41,991 nucleotides of DNA from contig JAEUJW010000082.1 in NCBI GenBank assembly GCA_016793465.1, positions 1 through 41,991 on the forward strand, written 5' to 3'. The position numbers and the translations under genes are program-made. Source of the stretch: Myxococcales bacterium. Lineage in GTDB: Bacteria; Myxococcota; Polyangia; Nannocystales; Nannocystaceae. The notes beneath the pieces were generated by a model that saw only the letters and a program-made list of their open reading frames with translations, ran no database searches and was not told where the DNA came from. Shown here one piece after another: positions 15,001-23,376 of this stretch; position 1 is the stretch's first letter, and the number at the start of each line of letters is the position of its first letter.

Positions 15001-16714
15001 CCCGGATGACGACCAGGGCAGCTTTGTCCAGCTCCAGCGGCAGGCCGATGCAGTTCAGCAGCTCCTACAGGCGCGCACGCTGCTGCATCAGCTTCACCAC
15101 CCGGCGGCGGTCCGCGGATTTCGGGCCCGCTGGCGCGATGTCGGCGGGGGCCTTGAGGGTCGCGGGGCCCAGGTGGTCCAGGACATGCTTAGCTGCGAGC
15201 CATTCTATGCGCTCCACGGGCCGCCGGGGTCGGGCAAGACGACGGTGGCTAGCACGGCGGTGGCGGCATACCTGCGGCTTGATCCGGGGCAGCGGGTGCT
15301 GGTCAGTTCGCAGTCGCACAACGCGCTCGACAACCTCGGGGTCCGGATGCTCGCGCAGTGCGGCGGCGACGTGATGGCGGTCCGCGTGGCCTCGCAGGGG
15401 GCACTGGCCGACGAGAAGATCCACCCGAGGATGCAGGCGCTGCTGGCGGAGAACCAGGCCGGCGCACTGGTCCGGCGGGTGATCCAGACCTGTACGCGGG
15501 CGCAGGAGGACGGCGCGCTGGCCAACGGGCGGCCTCTCGACGACAGGCTGCGCGAGGTGCTACGCGAGTGGGCCGAGCAAGCGCCGCGGGTCGAGCTCGA
15601 GCTTCGTGATCGTATCCGACGCGGGGCGAACCTGGTTTTCGCCACTACAGGGACGTGCTCGGAGCGCAGCGTGGCAACGGCCAGCGCCAATGGGACGTAC
15701 GACTGGGTGATCGTTGAGGAGGCCGCCCGCGCGTGGCCGACGGAGCTGGCCCAGCCGCTGGTTCGCGGGCTTCGCTGGACGTTGATCGGCGATCATTATC
15801 AGCTGCCGGCGTTCGACGAGATCGCGGTTGACCGGTTCCTCGAGCGGTGCGCTGACAGCGACGACGAGGAGCTGCGGGCCCATGGCGAGCGGGCGGACGT
15901 CTACCACTCGGTGTTTCGACTGTTCGGCAATCTGTTCGACGAGCGAGCGGCGCGGCGGCGGGAGGGTGGCGGGGGTGCGCGCCTGAGCGACCCGCTCGAC
16001 GAGCTCGACCTGCAGTTTCGCATGCACCCGGACATCTGCCGGATTGTCGCGCGGGCGTTCTACCGCGAGCGGGTGATGCCGGAGACCGGCGAGCTGAAGC
16101 ACTACGAGGAGGGCTGGCTGAAGACCCACGCATCCGCGCGGCGAGCCCATACGCTGCAGCACCCGCGGCGGCTACGGGGGCGGGCCGTAATCTGGCTCGA
16201 CACGCAGCACGTGCCGGACTGCAACGATGTTCGGGCGTGGCGCAACGCGGGCGAGGCGGAGGTGATCCGCCGTCTGCTCGCAGAGATGGATCCGACGCCG
16301 CCGCAAGGCGACGAGCGATTCGCCCTGCTGACACCCTACAACGCTCAGATCGAGGAGCTGCGGCTAGCCAACCTGCCGGGCTGGGTCGGCCCGCGGATCT
16401 ACACGACCGACGGGTTCCAGGGCCGCGAGGCCGACATCGTCGTCGTCTCGCTGGTCCGCTCGGTCCAGCGCGATGGGTCGCGGCCCGAGGCGAACATCGG
16501 CCACCTGGTTTCGCCGAACCGGGTCAACGTGCTGCTGTCGCGCGCGCGCAAGCTGCTGGTCGTGGTCGGCCGCATCGACCACTTCGAGCGACAGGCTAAC
16601 CTCGATCCAACGCGCACGGACCTCCGCTACTGGCGCACGGTGGTGGACGAGTTCCGGCGCCAGGATAGCGTTGTCGACGCGGCCGAGCTACTCGGCGGGG
16701 AGGACGGGTGGTGA
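12029..16714 (+). CDS. AAA_35-like ATPase / pseudokinase / UPF1-like SF1 helicase fusion, 1561 aa (Mokosh MkoA-like)
   Basis: Three modules are visible. Residues 15-330 form an AAA_35-type ATPase (Walker A APRQSGKSS 42-50, Walker B LVVFLDEVDA 121-130). Residues about 380-680 form a protein-kinase-like fold: HEQGITHRNLHPGTVEF (501-517) sits where HRD-x-K-x-x-N should be, RFEMS replaces DFG, and DRSDVYSLGVFAW is kept. The catalytic Asp is Asn509, so this is probably a pseudokinase. Residues about 1050-1540 form an SF1 helicase of the DNA2/NAM7/COG1112 group: GPPGSGKT (1064-1071), DWVIVEEAAR (1225), LIGDHYQLP (1252), RMHPDI (1331), GFQGREADIV (1462) and NVLLSRAR (1500). Residues 690-1050 are unassigned. 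GGAGG precedes ATG 12029, within the end of the previous gene. Kinase plus COG1112 helicase next to a PLD gene is the type I Mokosh arrangement as I recall it; the N-terminal AAA is extra. Confidence 0.85.
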   Translation: MTTESPYRAAGTFAGPAYVEREADALLRAAIGRNDRVPYIVAPRQSGKSSLLLRTLGALDPMRYRCAYVDVSQLDLSAHEACWEGLLVEIARAADLPREGVDAEFPEDTLRGWLAAFPWRLVVFLDEVDALVHVPFRDRLFSELRGLFNLRAQAREFERLVLVLAGAASPSQLIEDPMRSPFNVGVEIRLDDLTLARTGELVAFLGRSGATVDAEVAARVHHWTGGSVYLEQAILEGLWDRGGPGRRIGGVDVDATAAAVVERAPTEIHFQNIHKNLADRRPVLAALRAWLAGRAIDPGLMQSLRISGLSGEAPYRNAIYRHVFDGDGPLALIPRPAEPEAPTRPAPPEAVRGVEPDASEIPESVIALVRALFCGEAAPYGPYTLPDELPEAVVPGIVYRFVLVDSDRQRVSLQLYHGLASIGGALWTREVRVLTRVSWRQHPALPTILGGAYVDEHDLAFVLTTAAPYRLSEVPNTLIARDRGEALRQLALLAQGLAVLHEQGITHRNLHPGTVEFIPGDEERYGLRITRFEMSAMISNLARHQVAHERLLGEQLRRLYLVSDAAAVAPAFCPPERARWLFGEEVAQPEGDRSDVYSLGVFAWFWLVHRGDEAAAALTPERSLEGVRRLNQRMRSSLEEQAADVPPRLRELLRRMLAPEPHERPSIFDVLEALAQDYGRMVAGLTPTVEGGTWFVGFMPVESEKTIYRWGWIDQDPRTDTGLEELRGFLARELGDAELLYCADGFAAYRGAQSKREREAMASARYVLVGRQAYWFCDLYRESGGRSRRVEQILLIKYVVHHHRAWRLEATPLRRSIPGDLRFVPVWADRRIEVRQIVDEGQSWVPLLESVRHDQSTPTWLQDMESALNFLLAFRRAELEARVFPYTLAEASGGATVELALDLPRDRKYKFADTLRSLYFEKFRLAMGRLFEGLDGEGPVRFAVFEDRRGRPDYQTGAVGHLFFDRRLDDDTVRMRSPRGTRDLPENGWIRPDDDQGSFVQLQRQADAVQQLLQARTLLHQLHHPAAVRGFRARWRDVGGGLEGRGAQVVQDMLSCEPFYALHGPPGSGKTTVASTAVAAYLRLDPGQRVLVSSQSHNALDNLGVRMLAQCGGDVMAVRVASQGALADEKIHPRMQALLAENQAGALVRRVIQTCTRAQEDGALANGRPLDDRLREVLREWAEQAPRVELELRDRIRRGANLVFATTGTCSERSVATASANGTYDWVIVEEAARAWPTELAQPLVRGLRWTLIGDHYQLPAFDEIAVDRFLERCADSDDEELRAHGERADVYHSVFRLFGNLFDERAARRREGGGGARLSDPLDELDLQFRMHPDICRIVARAFYRERVMPETGELKHYEEGWLKTHASARRAHTLQHPRRLRGRAVIWLDTQHVPDCNDVRAWRNAGEAEVIRRLLAEMDPTPPQGDERFALLTPYNAQIEELRLANLPGWVGPRIYTTDGFQGREADIVVVSLVRSVQRDGSRPEANIGHLVSPNRVNVLLSRARKLLVVVGRIDHFERQANLDPTRTDLRYWRTVVDEFRRQDSVVDAAELLGGEDGW

Positions 16715-19700
16715 GGCTGCGTGCCCAGGAGATCACGATCCCGTGCGTGGCGTTCGACGTGCGCGCGCGCCTCGGCGAAGGCGACGAGCTGACACCGGTC
16801 GAGCGCGTGACCCTCAAGGCGATCGGAGCAGGACTCGACAGCGTCGCCGAACTGTCGGGAGCCCTCGCGCTCAACCAGCGGCTGCTGCTGGACCTGATCT
16901 ACGACTTTTGGATGAAGGGCTACGTGGTGATCGACCACGACAGCGCGCGGGTGCGCCTCGTCGGCGAGGCAGAGGACGCGGCGCGGACCGGCGACTGGAC
17001 GCGGCTGGTGACCGCGGAAAACAACCTCGAGAACGTCTGTCTGCTGCAAGAACTGGTCTCGGGTGCGGTGCTTCCGGACCTCGGGCGGCGGACGCCGTCA
17101 GGTCCAGAGAGCGCACTGGTGCCGACGATCATGAGCGGGCTGGAGCTCGACGTGATCGACGGTCGGGCGCTGCACACTGCCCTCGGCGACGCGGTGGCTC
17201 GGGCTTCGCGGCAGTCGGGACGGCCGTTGGTGCTGCGGGAGGCGTGGGTCGATCCGCAGCGGATCCTAGAGGAGCAGCGGCGACGCGGCGGACAGGTGCG
17301 GCGCTTCCTCTCACTGCTGGCCGACGTGACCCGCGAACCGACGAGTGACGAGCTGCGGTTCGAACTTGTCGACGCGCCTCGGGGGCTCTCGCCGGTGATC
17401 CGCCGGCGCATCGAGCGGAAGTTGACCGCGCTGGCGCGGCGGTTCCCGGATCATCTGTTCTTCAAGCGGCTGCGCCAGCAACTCGACGGCGGCGAGCCGG
17501 ACGCGCCGCGCGACCCGGCGGACGGGCTACAGAGGCTCGCGCGGACGGTCCGCGAGCTCGACGGAGTCGACCCTGGGCTGGTCCTGCAGCGCCACGCGGG
17601 GCTGATGGTCGACTTCGAGGAAGCGTACCTCGAGCTGGCGACGCTGGCGGCAGCGCAGGCCGAGGTGCGGACGCTGCGCGGGTACGCCGCCCACGACGCT
17701 GTGATCCGCGAGCTACTGGCGGGCGCACGGCGTCAGATCGTACTCGGCAACCCGTGGATCAAGCTGGAGGCGTTGGTCGAACCCGGAGACGACGACAAGA
17801 GCTGGTTCGACCACATCGCGGCGACGCTGGATCGCGGGGTCCAGGTCGTGCTGTTCTGGGGGATATCGAGCGACGCCACGCTTGCGACGCCGGTCCGCAA
17901 TGCGCTTACCGAGCTACGCGAACGGCATCAGCAGCGGTTCGTGTGGTCAAGCCGGCCCGGCGGGTCGCATGCGAAGTTCGTGGTCCGCGACGCCGAGGAA
18001 GCGCTGTTGACCAGCTACAATTTCTTCGACCCGGCGCAGCGCACAGAGAGCCATGAGATCGGGGTGCTGGTCGCAGGGCAGGCGCCCGGACGGACGACGG
18101 CGGCGATCCTCGAGTTGCTGCGGTGGGTACGTGACGTATTCCCAGACCATCAGCTCGGGCGGCGGATTCATGTGCTCGCTGCGGAGCTCGGGGCTGACGA
18201 ACCCGCGGCACCGCGAGTGCCAGCGCCCGCGCAGCCCGACGTGCAGGGCGATCCGGAACTGCGGGGGCCGGCGCTGCGCCACTGGGCGCAGTCCTGGCAG
18301 GACACGGTGACGAACCTGCAGGCGCAGCGCCATGCGCTCCGCCGGCGGGTCGCGCTGGTCATCGACCGCGAGCACCGCGAGGCATTAGCGCACGCGCTCC
18401 GCCAGGCCGACCGCCGCCTCGCCGTGCTGTCCGACGCTATCGGCATCGACGTGGTGAACGACCGGTTCGTCGCCGGCCTGCGGCGACAACTCGCCCGCGG
18501 GGTCGCCTGCGCCATGGTGTTCCGCCGCCAAGGCGCGAGCGACAGCGCGGCCGGTCCCGAAGCCCGCGTCGCCCAACTCGTCGACGAGTTCGCCAATTTC
18601 TCGCTGACTAACGACAATAGCCACGCCAAGCTGCTGGTCGTCGATGACTCGGTGGTCATCGGCAGCTTCAATTTCCTCTCGTTCCGCGGCGACTACGAGC
18701 GCGGCTTCCGCGGCGAGAGCAGTGAGCTCAGCATCCGTATTGACGACCCCGCGGTCGTACAGGACGTCCTCGCGGCGCTCGCCGAGCGCTGGCCGCGAGC
18801 CTTCACCCCGCTGGTCGCGCGGCGCGGCGGGGCCGAGCCCCTGCCGCTGCTGGGCCCCTGCCCCCCGGCGTTGCAGCCGCTGTTCCGCGCGCTGCAACTG
18901 GTCGAGGACCGCGGACCAGAGCTTCTAAAGTGGTTCGCCGGGCGCGACGCGCCATGGCCTGACCTCGAGGCGATGCGCGATGCCGGCGTCCCCGAGCCAC
19001 TGCTCGCCCAGGCCGTCGGGGCCGCGCTCGCGGGAGCGACATCTCTAGCTGACGGGGCCGCGCGCGGCTGGCAGCGCTGGCTCGCCGAGCAGCGCTGGCG
19101 GATAGGCGACTTTATCGGTGGGGCGTTGTTCGTTCCGTTCGACGAGGATGCTGGGGGGGGGCTGCCGCGCTGGCTGGCCGAGGGTGGCGCGGCGATCGAG
19201 GCGGGGCTGCCGCTCGCGGTCGGGTCGCTCGATCGGCGACACCCGGCGGCGGCGCTGCTGGTACTCGCCGACACGCTGCTGCACGGGCGAGACCCGCCGG
19301 AGTTCGACGGGGCTGGACTGCCGCGGCCCCTCCAGCGCTGGCTGGTCGGGGTCCGCGAGTACCATGCCGCGACGCGAGAGCCGTTGCCGCTGGGGTTGCT
19401 GACGCAGCGGGCGGGCGCGGCGCGCTCGCAGCAGGCGGTGGCCGCAGCGCGGGAGCGGTTCGCGCAGGCGCTCGGGGCGGCCGAGCAGGTCGGGTTCCGC
19501 TTCCCCCTTGGGCAGCACACCTGGGATCGGCTGAAGACGCGGGGGCACTACCTCGGCGAACTGCGGGCCGCGCTAGACGCCGAAGATCCAACCGCACTCG
19601 CCGTCTATCTCGCGGGCTCCGAGCGCGACGGGACCTCGCCGGAGGCGCTGATGGACGCTGCCAGCCTCGCCGTGCGCGACGACCACAACGATCGCATCGA

Positions 19701-19941
19701 CCACCCCAAGCGCGGGGTCTGCCTCAAGCGTTTGAACGTCGCGCATGCGGCCGCCCATGCGTGGGTCCAGCAGGCCAACACCCGTACGACAGCGGCCGAC
19801 GGACACCGCCTCGGCGCCTGCTGGCATCTTCGACGCGCCCTCGTCGACCTCCCGAGCGTTCCCCTGGACGCGCACGCTGAGCCTGTCCGAAAGTTCCTGT
19901 GCATCCGCTTGCAACCCCTGTTCGAGGCGGAGGAGGGATGA
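16711..19941 (+). CDS. Phospholipase D-like nuclease with two HKD motifs, 1076 aa (Mokosh MkoB-like)
   Basis: Two HxK(x4)D motifs are present: GSHAKFVVRD (His420, Lys422, Asp427), followed by SYNFFD, and NDNSHAKLLVVDDSVVIGSFNF (His638, Lys640, Asp645). Together they form one complete bipartite PLD active site, the type found in phosphodiesterases and nucleases. The N-terminus (about 27-90, TPVERVTLKAIGAGLDSVAEL, then WMKGYVVIDHDSARVRLVG) looks like a winged helix. Residues 700-1076 are a helical region I cannot assign. GTG 16711 is chosen because GGGGAGG lies 7 nt upstream and it overlaps the previous stop (GTGA); GTG 16708 is an alternative. In Mokosh and in DISARM (DrmC) a PLD protein accompanies a helicase, and here the helicase is the gene just upstream. 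Confidence 0.82.
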   Translation: MRLRAQEITIPCVAFDVRARLGEGDELTPVERVTLKAIGAGLDSVAELSGALALNQRLLLDLIYDFWMKGYVVIDHDSARVRLVGEAEDAARTGDWTRLVTAENNLENVCLLQELVSGAVLPDLGRRTPSGPESALVPTIMSGLELDVIDGRALHTALGDAVARASRQSGRPLVLREAWVDPQRILEEQRRRGGQVRRFLSLLADVTREPTSDELRFELVDAPRGLSPVIRRRIERKLTALARRFPDHLFFKRLRQQLDGGEPDAPRDPADGLQRLARTVRELDGVDPGLVLQRHAGLMVDFEEAYLELATLAAAQAEVRTLRGYAAHDAVIRELLAGARRQIVLGNPWIKLEALVEPGDDDKSWFDHIAATLDRGVQVVLFWGISSDATLATPVRNALTELRERHQQRFVWSSRPGGSHAKFVVRDAEEALLTSYNFFDPAQRTESHEIGVLVAGQAPGRTTAAILELLRWVRDVFPDHQLGRRIHVLAAELGADEPAAPRVPAPAQPDVQGDPELRGPALRHWAQSWQDTVTNLQAQRHALRRRVALVIDREHREALAHALRQADRRLAVLSDAIGIDVVNDRFVAGLRRQLARGVACAMVFRRQGASDSAAGPEARVAQLVDEFANFSLTNDNSHAKLLVVDDSVVIGSFNFLSFRGDYERGFRGESSELSIRIDDPAVVQDVLAALAERWPRAFTPLVARRGGAEPLPLLGPCPPALQPLFRALQLVEDRGPELLKWFAGRDAPWPDLEAMRDAGVPEPLLAQAVGAALAGATSLADGAARGWQRWLAEQRWRIGDFIGGALFVPFDEDAGGGLPRWLAEGGAAIEAGLPLAVGSLDRRHPAAALLVLADTLLHGRDPPEFDGAGLPRPLQRWLVGVREYHAATREPLPLGLLTQRAGAARSQQAVAAARERFAQALGAAEQVGFRFPLGQHTWDRLKTRGHYLGELRAALDAEDPTALAVYLAGSERDGTSPEALMDAASLAVRDDHNDRIDHPKRGVCLKRLNVAHAAAHAWVQQANTRTTAADGHRLGACWHLRRALVDLPSVPLDAHAEPVRKFLCIRLQPLFEAEEG

Positions 19942-21920
19942 AACCCAGCGATCTACTGCAGGCGTGGGCGGCGACGCGGCGGCGGGCCGAGGCATGGGGG
20001 GCGGTGTTCGCGGACGACCCGACGGAGCTGGTGCGGGTCTGCGGAGCGGCGCTCGCGGCTCCGCAGGACCCGGGTGCGGTCGTGCGGGCGCTGGTCAACG
20101 ACGGCGAGTTCGAGTTGGCCGAGTTGCTTCTACTCGACGAGGAGTTCGCCGACTCTGCGGGACCCGCGCTGCTGGCGACGCTCGAGGCCGAGGTGACCCA
20201 CGCACGCTCTGTGTCGCTGCAGGAGATCGAGGCCGACCTCGAGTTCGTGCTCCCACGCGCGAGTAGCCTCGGAGTGCCAATCGATGTGGCAGCGATTCGT
20301 AGCGCCGGCCGCCGCCGGGCCGACGCTCGTCGTCTGCTCGCCGAAGCCGAGCGACGGGTCGCGGACGCCGAGGAGGCCCGCGTCGCTGCTGTACTGGTCC
20401 GGCTGAGAGCTGTTCCCCAGGGAGAATCGACCCCAGCGGCGTTCGAATCCTGGCAGGCAGCCGTTCGCCGCGCGCTCGCTATGGGCGATTACGAGGTCGT
20501 CGACGCCGCGCTGGCGCAGGGTCCGACCGCCGACCTGCCGCCGGCGATCGACGTACCCGAGCCGATCCGCTGGCCGTACGACGGCGAGTCGGTGGCCGAG
20601 CTTCTGCGCTGGTTCGGCGGCGATCGTCCGTCTCCGCCGGCGTTTGGGCGCTACCTCCCGCACGACGACGACGCGGCCCAGGCGTTGCTCAACGCCGCGT
20701 CGAGGTGGAGCGAGTGGGCCGGCGACCCTGTCGAAGTCGACGCCCTCCTGCAGGCATTCGCTGCGGTGCTGGACTGCAAGCTCGTGAGTGAGGCGCGACC
20801 TGGGGGAGCGACGCATCGCCTCGACGACCTCAGCGCCCCGGGTTTCCACGCATTCGGTCGTAGCCGCTGGCCGGACGGGATCCCTGTCGAATTCGATGGG
20901 GATGGGACCTTTCTCGTAGGTGTCGCGGGCGGCGCGCTGCGGCTCCCGCTACGGACCGTCCTGGCCGTCCTCCACGACCGAGGCGGTCGGCGATGGCGAC
21001 TCTTGGCGGAACTCGGACGCCAAGTTCGGCTGGCAGACGCCTTCCCGTCGCTTCTCCCCGATGAAAGCGTGCGCTGGGAGCGTCATGACGTCACCATTCC
21101 GGACGCGGCGGACGCGGCGGTGCTGCTGGTGGCTGCGCCGGGGATGGGCGTCACGACCCTTCTGCGCGAGCTAGCCGCGCCGCTCGCCGGGGTCGTGATC
21201 GACGCGCCGCTCGAGCCGGAACTGCCCGAGGCACCAGCGATCTTCCTCGACCGCGCCGACCGCCTCGGGCCCACGGAGCTGCGCGCGTTGGTCCGGGAGA
21301 TCCACTGGATCCGGACCACCCGCCAGCCGGCGCCGCGGATCGTCCTCGCGGGGAGACCGGAGTTGCGCGCGAAACTTGGCCCGCTACCGCGGGATACCTT
21401 CGTCACGTTGGCGTTGTCGGGCCGCTCGTTGCCAGCGCTGCGCGAGCAGGCGCGGACGACCCTCGCCTGGGTCGGCATCCACGCGACGCGTCCGGGAATC
21501 CACGACCGCATGGCCTGGCTCGCCAGCGGCAATCCGACCCTGCTGCTGCTGCTCTGCCGGGCGGTCGCCCGTCGTCTCGACGAGACCGGCGGCGTCTCGC
21601 GGCGGATCGACGACGACTTGGTGGTCGCGGCCTGGCGGAGCAGCGAGCTGCGCCACGCGGCGCGAGTTCTGCTGTGGGACCCGGTCCTGCGCAACGACGG
21701 CGTGTCCGAGTTGATCCGGGCGATCGTTCACCTCGACCTCCCGGGCCGACCACTGCGCCGCGACGAGCTAGGGTGGCTGCTCGAGGAGCGCGACGACGCG
21801 TGGATTGCCGCGCGCATGGACCTCCTGGTCGACTACGGCTTGGTCCGGCGCGACGCCGACGGAGAGCGTCCGTGGCCCGGCGGGCTCGCCCAGCTGGTCT
21901 CGCACTGGACCGACGAGTGA
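19938..21920 (+). CDS. STAND/AAA-like protein with degenerate Walker A, 660 aa
   Basis: The last gene of the operon overlaps the PLD gene by ATGA, with GGAGGAGGG before the start. Residues about 1-160 are helical, with a long charged coiled-coil-like stretch (RRRADARRLLAEAERRVADA). Residues about 380-600 resemble a P-loop domain: LLVAAPGMGVTTLLREL occupies the Walker A position but lacks the essential Lys (Val405), and AIFLDRADRLGP is Walker B-like. IVLAGRPELRAKLG and the following helices fit an AAA/STAND layout. The C-terminus (DELGWLLEERDDAWIAARMD, DYGLVRRDADGERPW) reads like a winged helix. It may bind but not hydrolyse ATP, or may be a structural partner of the AAA domains encoded upstream. 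No exact family is recognised. Confidence 0.7.
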   Translation: MKPSDLLQAWAATRRRAEAWGAVFADDPTELVRVCGAALAAPQDPGAVVRALVNDGEFELAELLLLDEEFADSAGPALLATLEAEVTHARSVSLQEIEADLEFVLPRASSLGVPIDVAAIRSAGRRRADARRLLAEAERRVADAEEARVAAVLVRLRAVPQGESTPAAFESWQAAVRRALAMGDYEVVDAALAQGPTADLPPAIDVPEPIRWPYDGESVAELLRWFGGDRPSPPAFGRYLPHDDDAAQALLNAASRWSEWAGDPVEVDALLQAFAAVLDCKLVSEARPGGATHRLDDLSAPGFHAFGRSRWPDGIPVEFDGDGTFLVGVAGGALRLPLRTVLAVLHDRGGRRWRLLAELGRQVRLADAFPSLLPDESVRWERHDVTIPDAADAAVLLVAAPGMGVTTLLRELAAPLAGVVIDAPLEPELPEAPAIFLDRADRLGPTELRALVREIHWIRTTRQPAPRIVLAGRPELRAKLGPLPRDTFVTLALSGRSLPALREQARTTLAWVGIHATRPGIHDRMAWLASGNPTLLLLLCRAVARRLDETGGVSRRIDDDLVVAAWRSSELRHAARVLLWDPVLRNDGVSELIRAIVHLDLPGRPLRRDELGWLLEERDDAWIAARMDLLVDYGLVRRDADGERPWPGGLAQLVSHWTDE

Positions 21921-21963
21921 CGTTCCGGATCCCGTGGCATGTGCTATCCGACTCCGGTCGCCG

Positions 21964-23376
21964 TCAACGCTCCAACCTGGCCAGCACTTTTCGGAACGCC
22001 TCCGCCTGCTCGAGCTCGCGCATCTGCTCATGGACAAGGACCAGCCGTTGGAGAATCGCTCTCCTCCGCGGGAGCTGTCGGTTGAGGTCCAACAAGATCT
22101 CGGCCGCCTCGCGGAACCGCGCCTGAAGGCCAAGGATCGACGCCTTGCGCAGTAGGAGACCTGCGGTGTTCCCCTGTCGGGATAGACACCGATCGACCAT
22201 CCCGGCCGCGTCGTTGATCCGCTCGGTACGCACGAGCGCCTCTAGCGCGAGCAGTTCCAGGTCCCCGACGACCGCCGACTCCTGTGCCAGCATCTCCGGC
22301 GCGGCATCCAGAGTCTTTAGGACGTCGAAATACCGCCCATCACGCGCCGCTGCGCGGACCATCAGCAGGAAAGCATGGGCGTCTCGCGACCGCTGGAATT
22401 CCGTCCTCGCTGCGACCTCAGCGTCGCGCCAGGACTGCTCGTCCATGAGCGACATTACCTGCGAGGACCAGTCAGTCACCCGCTCCGAGACCGGCGGAGG
22501 AACGCGATGCTGGGATGCCGCGAGCTGGGCTTCGCGCGCCTGCAAGAACGCCGCCCGCATGGCGTCGACTGAGGCCCATCGATCCTCGGGCTGCCGTTGC
22601 AGTGCTCCCATCACGACTTCGTCAAGAGCCCTAACTACGGAGCTGCTCAGCTCTCCGGCCTTCGGGAACGGTGTGTGTCGAACGACCTGTGCAAGGGTGT
22701 CGTGCGGAAGCCGGCCCGTGAGCAACTGGTAGAGCAGCACGCCCAAGCTGTACACGTCGTGTGAGATCGCAAGCGCAGCATCTCGCTTCCGGGCGTTGAG
22801 ACCTGCAAACTCCGGCGGCGAGTACAGTACCGTGCCGCCGTTCTCGCGTGTACGCAGGTAGATGTCCTGGGTAGTCAGGCTGCTGCCGAAGTCGGTGAGC
22901 TTCGCGGTGTCACCGCTCACGAGGATGTTCTGCGGCTTGATGTCGCCGTGGGTTATGCCGAGCCCGTGCAAATAACAGACGCCGTCCAGCACCTGCCCGA
23001 ACAAGTTCAGGAGCGTCCGATAGCTGGTGACCATCCGGTCGTCGTGCGCGTCGAGCAGGAAGGCCAAGGTGTGGCTGTTGAAGAACTCCATCTCGATAGC
23101 GAACAGCTCGTGCTCTGGCGGCACGCGCCCCATCCAGTAGACCGAGACCAGATTCGCGTGAGGCTTGGCTCCAACGAGTGCCTTGCCCTCCTCCAGGTCG
23201 CTGTTTCGGCCGCCCTGGTGCTTCGGGATCTTCACCGCGACGACGTCGTGGTCGGTCAGGCGCTCAGCCTTCCACACGAAGCCGTAGCTGCCGTCACCGA
23301 GGCAGCGATCGAGCCGATAGCGATTGCCCAGCGTGCCTCCGGGATGGAGGCGGAAGATCTGGTCCAGGACGCTCAT
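21964..23376 (-). CDS. Ser/Thr protein kinase with C-terminal helical repeats, 470 aa
   Basis: A complete Hanks-type kinase domain fills residues 15-300: glycine loop LGDGSYGFV (26-34), VAVK (Lys49), HGDIKPQN (143-150, His-Gly-Asp in place of HRD), DFG (162-164), PPEF (187-190) and DVYSLGVLLYQLL (207-219). All residues needed for phosphotransfer are present. The C-terminus (about 320-470) has TPR-like helical pairs (WRDAEVAARTEFQRSRDAH, FREAAEILLDLNRQLPRRR). No transmembrane segment. It is the last gene of the minus-strand operon; ATG 23376 overlaps the preceding stop (ATGA). A kinase as part of a methylase/ATPase operon is a hallmark of MADS-type defence. It probably phosphorylates a partner in this operon, possibly in response to infection (inference). 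Confidence 0.85.
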   Translation of the reverse strand: MSVLDQIFRLHPGGTLGNRYRLDRCLGDGSYGFVWKAERLTDHDVVAVKIPKHQGGRNSDLEEGKALVGAKPHANLVSVYWMGRVPPEHELFAIEMEFFNSHTLAFLLDAHDDRMVTSYRTLLNLFGQVLDGVCYLHGLGITHGDIKPQNILVSGDTAKLTDFGSSLTTQDIYLRTRENGGTVLYSPPEFAGLNARKRDAALAISHDVYSLGVLLYQLLTGRLPHDTLAQVVRHTPFPKAGELSSSVVRALDEVVMGALQRQPEDRWASVDAMRAAFLQAREAQLAASQHRVPPPVSERVTDWSSQVMSLMDEQSWRDAEVAARTEFQRSRDAHAFLLMVRAAARDGRYFDVLKTLDAAPEMLAQESAVVGDLELLALEALVRTERINDAAGMVDRCLSRQGNTAGLLLRKASILGLQARFREAAEILLDLNRQLPRRRAILQRLVLVHEQMRELEQAEAFRKVLARLER

